Source: CAYUWG01 sp964448285
GTDB taxonomy: Bacteria; Bacteroidota; Ignavibacteria; SZUA-365
NCBI GenBank assembly: GCA_964448285.1
Contig: CAYUWG010000065.1
Coordinates: forward strand, 1-21,103
Length of the DNA stretch: 21,103 nt
Direction: 5' to 3'
Shown here: one piece after another, positions 1-5,637 of the stretch
Numbering within the stretch: position 1 is the first letter of the stretch
How the letters are laid out: each line of letters begins with the position of its first letter
Program-made: the position numbers and the translations under genes
The notes under the pieces: generated by a model
What the model was told of the DNA's origin: nothing
Databases searched by the model: none
What the model saw: only the letters and a program-made list of their open reading frames with translations

Positions 1-166
1 CGACGTTGTCGTAGAGCTTCAGGGTGAGCGTGTGGTTTCCGTCGGGAATGAGATTGCCCGACGCATCAGTGAGCACACCCTGATAACTGATCGTGCGGGG
101 AACCTGGGAGAAAACGTTCGCACTGAAAACAATGAGAATGATTACAGTGATGGTAGTGTTTTTCAT
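1..166 (-). CDS. Tail-fibre-like surface protein, N-terminal fragment (cut by window edge)
   Basis: The first 55 codons of a fourth member of the fibre-type family read leftward from an ATG at 164-166 and leave the window. A GGAGAT ribosome-binding site sits just upstream. The visible protein has a signal peptide ending NVFS, then QVPRTISYQGVLTD and the start of the conserved N-terminal module (GNLIPDGNHTLTLKLYDNV). This matches the N-termini of the genes starting at 3132, 5603 and 8364. It is last in the visible cluster, 41 bp after the T9SS-sorted gene. The DNA is a mosaic: the signal peptide part resembles the gene starting at 5603, while bases 1-55 are identical to 8199-8253 of the gene starting at 8364. 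The rest of the protein, presumably shaft, head and chaperone domains, is inferred from the paralogues and not seen. Confidence 0.88.
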   Translation of the reverse strand, partial: MKNTTITVIILIVFSANVFSQVPRTISYQGVLTDASGNLIPDGNHTLTLKLYDNV

Positions 167-207
167 ATTGATCTCCGGATGAAAAAATGATGGAATAGAA
201 CGAATCG

Positions 208-747
208 TCAACGAACGATCAGCACCTTTTTCGTTATGTAGTTTGCTCCCGATTGGAGAACGGTGTAGTACGATCCGCTCGACAGTGACTGCGGAGTGAA
301 CCGCGCCGAGTATGTACCACCATCGAGCGTTTCATCGAGAAGCATTGCAACGACGCTTCCAAGATTATCGACAATCGAGAGTTTGATCTGCGCGCGCGAT
401 GGAATCGTAAAGCCGATCGACGCTTTCGATGAGAAAGAGATCGGATTCGGGTAAATCTCATTCAGCGTAAATCCAGAGGGAGTATGACCGGGCAGGCGTT
501 CAACATGGACCACGACGTTGTCCTTGTTGTACCAGAAGCCGAGGAAGATATTGTTCGACGAAGCTTTGCTCAAGCCGATTATCGGTTGTCCGACTGTTCC
601 GGCGATTCGGTTGTTCGCGTTTGCCGTTTGTACCGCGCCGCTTCCGACTACAGTTCGCGGTACCAGATATTGCGCGTATGTTTCCACTGCAAATGCAATG
701 AAAAACAAACTCGCTGCGAGCGATGCGTTTCGAAGTTGTGATTTCAT
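208..747 (-). CDS. Small secreted protein with T9SS type A C-terminal sorting domain
   Basis: A 179-aa protein with signal peptide 1-25 (cleavage predicted ETYA|Q). Residues 31-73 form a short module (VVGSGAVQTANANN..., AGTVGQPIIG, LGFWY) that often accompanies sorting domains in Bacteroidota secreted proteins. Residues 99-179 look like a complete type IX secretion sorting domain: YPNP at 99-102, a hydrophobic strand pattern, DGGTY, SSGSYYTVLQSG and a basic, hydrophobic end KKVLIVR. Known proteins of this type cross the outer membrane by T9SS and stay on the surface or are released; that role is inferred here. The ATG has a GGAGATCAAG ribosome-binding region. The gene sits 21 bp after the 787-aa fibre gene and 41 bp before the next, so it is probably cotranscribed. 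It is the only visible protein in the cluster with a sorting domain. It has no recognisable enzymatic domain. Confidence 0.9.
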   Translation of the reverse strand: MKSQLRNASLAASLFFIAFAVETYAQYLVPRTVVGSGAVQTANANNRIAGTVGQPIIGLSKASSNNIFLGFWYNKDNVVVHVERLPGHTPSGFTLNEIYPNPISFSSKASIGFTIPSRAQIKLSIVDNLGSVVAMLLDETLDGGTYSARFTPQSLSSGSYYTVLQSGANYITKKVLIVR

Positions 748-768
748 CTTGATCTCCGTGGTTTCAAT

Positions 769-3132
769 TTATTTATGTGAATACTTGGTTTCGACCGGTT
801 GCGAAGGATTCGATCGGTTGCGGAGTTCCGCGAGTTCTGACTTCATTCCGGCGATAATGAAGCGCAGCTCATTCAATTCTGCTTCCTGCTTCGTGATGAT
901 TTCCTTTTGATCGCCGGTTCGCTTCTCCAGCGCTTGTATCGCAATGCACAGGACGCCATCGACATCAGCAGATGCGAGCGTTGTGTCGTTGCCGATCGTC
1001 CCGATGCCGTCGTAACCGAATGCGGAGAACCACTCCTGCGCCATCGGACCGAGATGACGCTTTCCGTCTCCGATATAGCTCCAACTCCCCAGACGTAAAT
1101 CGCGAAACCTCTTCAGATATGCATCAGCATTCGCAGCCTGATATTTTTCTTTCCTCGTCGAATCCGAAATACTGCTCCACGAACTTGCTCCTGATTCAAG
1201 CGACGCGCCGGTACTCATCGCGCTATTGGTATATAAGAAATACCCATTCGCGAAGCGTGCACGAAATTGATTGATAACCGGTATGGTGAGAAGGGTCTGA
1301 GTACTCTTATCGCCAATAGCGAAGGCCCCTTCTTTCAGGTTCGTACTTGCATACGATCCCATAGCCGTGGAGTAATTGCCGCTCGCTATCGTATTCGATC
1401 CCATAGCCGTGGAGTAATTGCCGTCAGCAGTTGTACGCGATCCCATTGCAGTGGCGTAGTTCCCACTGGCGGTTGTATGGGATCCCATTGCTGTGGTGTA
1501 ATTCCCACTCGCTTCGGTGCTGTCACCGAGTGCCGTCGCGTTGTTACCGCTTGCGTCAGAATAAAATCCTATCGCAATAGCGTTATTACCGCCGGCATCT
1601 GCATAATATCCTATCGCAGTAGCATAGTTGCCGCTGGCTTTCGTATGTGATCCCATCGAAGTGGAGGAGTTGCCGGTCGTCAGTGTTCGTTCACCGATCG
1701 AAACGGCATTGTTTCCCGTGACCCGGGCATTATTGCCGATCGCATAAGAGTACCATCCCTTAGCCTCTGCGCTATCACCGATCGCTGCTGATGCGATTCC
1801 GGTGGCCATCGATTTGAATCCCACCGCAAACGTGTAATCAGCATTCGCAATGGTGCTGTGTCCCATCGCAATGGAATAATCTCCCATGCCGTAATCATCC
1901 CATTGGTCGTTGTCAGCGTATCCCGCTCGAAACGCAGCCATTCTCGGATACAGAAACATGCGTGTACCCGGGCCTCTGACTTCGATTTCTTCACCTTTTC
2001 CGTACGTCCCGGTTGCATAGAATCCGTCCTCGCCCGCAATAATGACTGCGCCTGAATCGGCATTGATGGTTCGTCCATTTCCTTTCCCTCCGAAATCATA
2101 GGCCTGGTCCAACGTTCCGCCTCCTGATGACATGCTGGACCAAGTAACATTGGAGCCGTTGTAAGAGAGGACCTGTCCTGAAGTGGCGCCAGTCGAACTA
2201 ATTTTTTCCGGAGTCACGGAAGCATCAGCAATCTTCGCGCTCGTGACGGCGTTGTCAACGATTTGCTCAGTCTTGATCGCGCTTGCGCCGATGTTCACGG
2301 TCGTAGTCGGACCGCTTGGGTTAGTGATTTCCAGCGTCGAGTTCGTGTTTTGCAGTGTCTGAATTCCCGTTCCGCCTGATCCCCCTGAGGATGCGATCGT
2401 TATCGAACTTCCCGAAGGGGTCAGCGTTACGTTCGCACCAGCAGTCAGCGTGACGTTATCGAATAATCCATTCAGGCTTTTTACCACTTGCCCAGAGGCA
2501 ATCTTATTATTTGTGATCGCGTTAGCCGCAATGCCAAGATTAGCGACGGGGCCATTGGGATTTAGTATGGTAATCGTATTGTCCGTGGATTGAACGCTTT
2601 GGATACCCGTCCCACCACCCGTTGATGAAATCGTGAACGCATTGCCGGCATTCGTCACCGTCGTTCCGCCGCCTCCTTGCAACGTCAATGCGCCGGACTG
2701 GTTGTTGATGCTCGTGACGGCTCCCGTTGCCGTCGGTGCGAGCGCTTCGGCAATATTTGCGCGATCAGCACGCAAAGCATACGGGACAGCAGTCAAAGCC
2801 GAACGTGGGAGCAATTCCGTTCCGCCGTTCACGCTTACACCGAGAAAGTATGCACGGTCGAATGCAAGCGATGCAGGCAACGCCGTCACGCTTCCGATGA
2901 TGACATTGAAGATACCTTTAACCACCGGGACTGTTTGTGCCTCTGTGAAGATCGGCGTTGGTGATGCGACATTGTCGTAGAGTTTCAGCGTCAGCGTGTG
3001 ATTGCCGTCGGGGATGAGGTTTCCCGAAGCGTCGGTGAGCACGCCCTGGAAGCTGATCGTGCGGGGGACCTGAGCGAAGGTGCTTACGCTCAATGCGAGA
3101 AGGATTGCGAGGGTGATGGTGACTTTCTTCAA
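769..3132 (-). CDS. Tail-fibre-like protein: YadA-type head repeats plus S74 chaperone domain (787 aa, TTG start)
   Basis: Signal peptide 1-20 (STFA|Q). Residues 21-133 are the conserved N-terminal module (QVPRTISFQGVLTD to RADRANIAEALAP). Residues 138-345 are Gly/Thr/Asn-rich shaft repeats (VTSINNQSGALTLQ, NGPVANL, NAVTSAKI). Residues 420-610 carry about 14 YadA-head units of about 14 residues (STAMGSxTTASGNY type). Residues 652-735 are a peptidase S74/endosialidase-type domain with dyad S656/K661 (SDSTRK) and GPMAQEWFSAFG. Residues 736-772 form a heptad-like coiled coil. S74 domains in phage fibres and some bacterial proteins trimerise, help folding and then cut themselves off; that is inferred here. 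There is no YadA membrane anchor and no T9SS sorting domain. The start is TTG: AGGAG lies 7 nt upstream, no ATG gives the full signal peptide, and the paralogue starting at 5603 has ATG at this place. Third gene of the cluster. Confidence 0.92.
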   Translation of the reverse strand: MKKVTITLAILLALSVSTFAQVPRTISFQGVLTDASGNLIPDGNHTLTLKLYDNVASPTPIFTEAQTVPVVKGIFNVIIGSVTALPASLAFDRAYFLGVSVNGGTELLPRSALTAVPYALRADRANIAEALAPTATGAVTSINNQSGALTLQGGGGTTVTNAGNAFTISSTGGGTGIQSVQSTDNTITILNPNGPVANLGIAANAITNNKIASGQVVKSLNGLFDNVTLTAGANVTLTPSGSSITIASSGGSGGTGIQTLQNTNSTLEITNPSGPTTTVNIGASAIKTEQIVDNAVTSAKIADASVTPEKISSTGATSGQVLSYNGSNVTWSSMSSGGGTLDQAYDFGGKGNGRTINADSGAVIIAGEDGFYATGTYGKGEEIEVRGPGTRMFLYPRMAAFRAGYADNDQWDDYGMGDYSIAMGHSTIANADYTFAVGFKSMATGIASAAIGDSAEAKGWYSYAIGNNARVTGNNAVSIGERTLTTGNSSTSMGSHTKASGNYATAIGYYADAGGNNAIAIGFYSDASGNNATALGDSTEASGNYTTAMGSHTTASGNYATAMGSRTTADGNYSTAMGSNTIASGNYSTAMGSYASTNLKEGAFAIGDKSTQTLLTIPVINQFRARFANGYFLYTNSAMSTGASLESGASSWSSISDSTRKEKYQAANADAYLKRFRDLRLGSWSYIGDGKRHLGPMAQEWFSAFGYDGIGTIGNDTTLASADVDGVLCIAIQALEKRTGDQKEIITKQEAELNELRFIIAGMKSELAELRNRSNPSQPVETKYSHK
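1303..1875 (-). repeat. YadA-head repeat block (about 14 units) in the 787-aa fibre gene
   Basis: In-frame units of about 42 bp encode the 14-residue pattern (S/A)TAMGSxTTASGNY, residues 420-610 of the 787-aa protein. The most regular units lie toward the C-terminal end of the block. In YadA-type proteins such units form a left-handed trimeric beta-roll. Confidence 0.9.
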
Positions 3133-3176
3133 GATGAACTCCTGTTGGTGTATGAAGTGATTGGGTAATTCTTGTT

Positions 3177-5603
3177 TTAGCGTTCGTTTTGAGCAATGCC
3201 CGTAGCCGATGCTTCAGTTGGGTTGTCCGCGAATCGAGTTTCCAATCTGCGGAGCCTCGCGCGCAGTTCATTCAATTCTGCTTCCTGCTTCGCGATGATT
3301 TCTTTCAGCATTGTTTCTTGTGTCGTTATGATTTCTTTCTGCTCGCTCGTCCTCTTTTCCAACGCTTGTATTGCGATGCACAGCACTCCATCCACATCGG
3401 CAGTTGCAAGGGTCGTATCGTTGCCGATCGTCCCGATGCCATCATGACCGAATGCACTGAACCACTCCTGCGCCATGGGACCGTAGTGACGTTGTTCATC
3501 AACAATGTACTTCCAACTGCCGAGCCGGATAGTGCGAAAGCGCTGCAGATACAGTTCCGAATTCACTTCGTGGTATTTTTCCTTCATCGACGAGTCGGAC
3601 ACGACATTCCAGCTACTCGCATTCGGTTGAAGGAATGCGCTGATACTCATCGCGCTGTTCGTGTAGAGTCTGTATCCACCCGCGAAGCGTGTCATGAAAT
3701 GATTTTCTGTAGAAGAAAGCAGATCCGTCGTCGTGCTTTTATCTCCGAGGACGAAAGATCCGTCTTTCCCATTTGTGTTGGCATGATATCCCATAGCTGT
3801 TGAATAATCTCCACTTGCTGTTGTATTTGCTCCTATCGCTGTAGAACCAGTACCACTGGCTGTTGTCCCGTATCCCATGCCAGTCGAGTTGAGACCACTC
3901 GCAGTTGAATTTTCTCCTGTTGCAGTCGAAGCATATCCGCTCGCCGTTGTATTCCTTCCTATCGCAGTGGAGTACCCACCACTGGCGGTCGTGTTAAATC
4001 CAATTGCAGTTGCGTAAGCATCGTCAGCAACTGTGCCAAATCCTATTGCTGTGGAAAAGTTACCACTGGCAGTTGTATTGAAGCCCAATGCGGTTGAACT
4101 ATTCGCGCTTGCTTTAGTGTCAAGTCCCATCGCAATGGAGTAGGTACCGATATTTCCATCATCCCAATTCGATCCATTGACGACGCCGACGCGGAATGCT
4201 GCCTTTTTCGGATACCACATCATGCGTGTGCCTGCACCACTCACGGAAATTCCCGCACCATTCCCAACTGTCCCCGTTGAAACGAACCCATCATTTCCGC
4301 TAATCATCACCGCACCTGCATCAGCGATAATCGTGCGACCATTCCCCGCGCCGCCGAAATCATAAGCCTCATCGAGCGTCCCACCTCCTGATGGAAGACT
4401 TGCCCACGCGACATTCGTTCCATTGTATGTGAGTACTTGTCCATTCGTCGCTCCCGTCGAATTGATCTTTCCCGTTGTAACGGATGCATCGGCAAGATCA
4501 GCCGTTCCGATCTCGCCATCAACGATCTTACTGCTCGTCACGCTGTTATCGGCAAGGTCATCTGTCGCAATTGTCGCATCGGCGATCTTCGCGCTCGTGA
4601 CTGCGTTGGCGGCAATCGCAGGATTTGGATACGTGCCCGACAGGTCGCCGCCCGCAGCACCTATCGGTGGGAGAGATGGAGGGATCACACCAGCGGCCAG
4701 CTTCTGTGCAGTCACTGCGCCGTTTACAAGATGTGCCGTGTTGATCGCATTGTCCGCAACGTTCGCTGTCGTTACCGGTCCGTTGGGATTCAATATGTCC
4801 AGCGTTCCATTCGTGGATTGAAGCGTTTGGAGGCCAGTTCCTCCCGACCCACCCGATGCTGCGATCGTGATCGTGTTGCCTGATGGGGTCAGCGTTACGT
4901 TTGCTCCTGCGATAAGAGTCACATTATCGGTTAATCCATTCAGACTTTTTACTACCTGTCCCGTTGCAATCTTGTCTTTCGTTATCGCATTGGATGCAAC
5001 GCTGAGGTTTGCGACCGGTCCGTTAGGATTCTGAATAGCAAGAGAGCCATCAGTCGATTGCACTCCTTGGATGCCAGTACCTCCGCCACCAACGGATGAA
5101 ATCGTAAACGCATTCCCAACGTTCGTCACGGTCGTTCCACCACCGCCTTGCATTGTCAATGCACCGGATTGATTGTTGATACTCGTCACTACACCTGTAG
5201 CATTCGGTGCAAGAGCTTCCGCGATGTTCGCCCGATCTGCACGCAAAGCATAAGGGACAGCAGTCAGCGCTGTGCGCGGCGCAAGCTCCAATCCTCCATC
5301 GACTGACACACCGAGAAAGTATGCACGATCGAACGAGAGCGATGCGGGCAACGCCGTCACACTTCCGATGATGATGTTGAAGATGCCTTTGACAACTGGT
5401 AATGTCTGCGTTTCCGTGAAGAGGGGATTCTGCGACGATGCATTGTCATAGAGTTTCAACGACAATGCGTGGTTGCCGTCGGGAATGAGATTGCCTTGGG
5501 TATCCGTGAGCACACCTTGAAAGCTGATCGTGCGCGGAACCTGAGAGAAAACGTTCGCACTCAAAACAATGAGAATGACTGCAGTGATGGTAGTGTGTTT
5601 CAT
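3177..5603 (-). CDS. Tail-fibre-like protein: YadA-type head repeats plus S74 chaperone domain (808 aa)
   Basis: The start at 5603 has GGAGAT just upstream and begins a normal signal peptide (1-20, NVFS|Q). A longer reading to 5645 would prefix 14 residues and run into the previous gene, so it is rejected. Residues 21-133 are the conserved N-terminal module and 138-380 the shaft, including GAAGGDLSGTYPNP at 315-328 and DLADNSV/DLADASV repeats at 349-375. Residues 489-622 hold about ten YadA-head units (STAIGxNTTASG). Residues 663-745 are the S74-type domain with dyad S669/K674 (SDSSMK) and GPMAQEWFSAFGHDG. Residues 748-790 are a coiled coil. A trimeric surface fibre that may self-process is inferred from the family. 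It lies 34 bp after the 908-aa gene and 44 bp before the 787-aa gene. A 143-bp stretch is identical by eye to the 908-aa gene. Confidence 0.92.
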   Translation of the reverse strand: MKHTTITAVILIVLSANVFSQVPRTISFQGVLTDTQGNLIPDGNHALSLKLYDNASSQNPLFTETQTLPVVKGIFNIIIGSVTALPASLSFDRAYFLGVSVDGGLELAPRTALTAVPYALRADRANIAEALAPNATGVVTSINNQSGALTMQGGGGTTVTNVGNAFTISSVGGGGTGIQGVQSTDGSLAIQNPNGPVANLSVASNAITKDKIATGQVVKSLNGLTDNVTLIAGANVTLTPSGNTITIAASGGSGGTGLQTLQSTNGTLDILNPNGPVTTANVADNAINTAHLVNGAVTAQKLAAGVIPPSLPPIGAAGGDLSGTYPNPAIAANAVTSAKIADATIATDDLADNSVTSSKIVDGEIGTADLADASVTTGKINSTGATNGQVLTYNGTNVAWASLPSGGGTLDEAYDFGGAGNGRTIIADAGAVMISGNDGFVSTGTVGNGAGISVSGAGTRMMWYPKKAAFRVGVVNGSNWDDGNIGTYSIAMGLDTKASANSSTALGFNTTASGNFSTAIGFGTVADDAYATAIGFNTTASGGYSTAIGRNTTASGYASTATGENSTASGLNSTGMGYGTTASGTGSTAIGANTTASGDYSTAMGYHANTNGKDGSFVLGDKSTTTDLLSSTENHFMTRFAGGYRLYTNSAMSISAFLQPNASSWNVVSDSSMKEKYHEVNSELYLQRFRTIRLGSWKYIVDEQRHYGPMAQEWFSAFGHDGIGTIGNDTTLATADVDGVLCIAIQALEKRTSEQKEIITTQETMLKEIIAKQEAELNELRARLRRLETRFADNPTEASATGIAQNER
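3738..4139 (-). repeat. YadA-head repeat block (about 10 units) in the 808-aa fibre gene
   Basis: In-frame units of about 42 bp encode STAIGxNTTASGxx, residues 489-622. It has the fewest units of the three complete paralogues, so head length differs between genes of the cluster. Confidence 0.9.
5221..5363 (-). repeat. Long identical repeat, copy A (matches 7982-8124)
   Basis: These 143 bp encode part of the conserved N-terminal module of the 808-aa protein and match 7982-8124 of the 908-aa gene base for base by eye. Flanking sequence is also similar but carries substitutions. Confidence 0.85.
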
Positions 5604-5637
5604 GATGATCTCCAGTTGGTAAAAAGTGATTGCATAA

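Noticed and set aside
1303..1875. Regular ~42-bp repeat spacing, at first sight CRISPR-like
   Set aside because: The repeats are in frame, encode the 14-residue YadA-head pattern, vary gradually, and have no spacer/repeat contrast and no cas genes nearby.
3189..4821. Several long plus-strand open frames opposite the fibre genes (for example 3189-3803 and 4423-4821)
   Set aside because: They are antisense shadows of repetitive minus-strand genes. They have no ribosome-binding sites and low-complexity translations, and similar frames recur opposite each paralogue.
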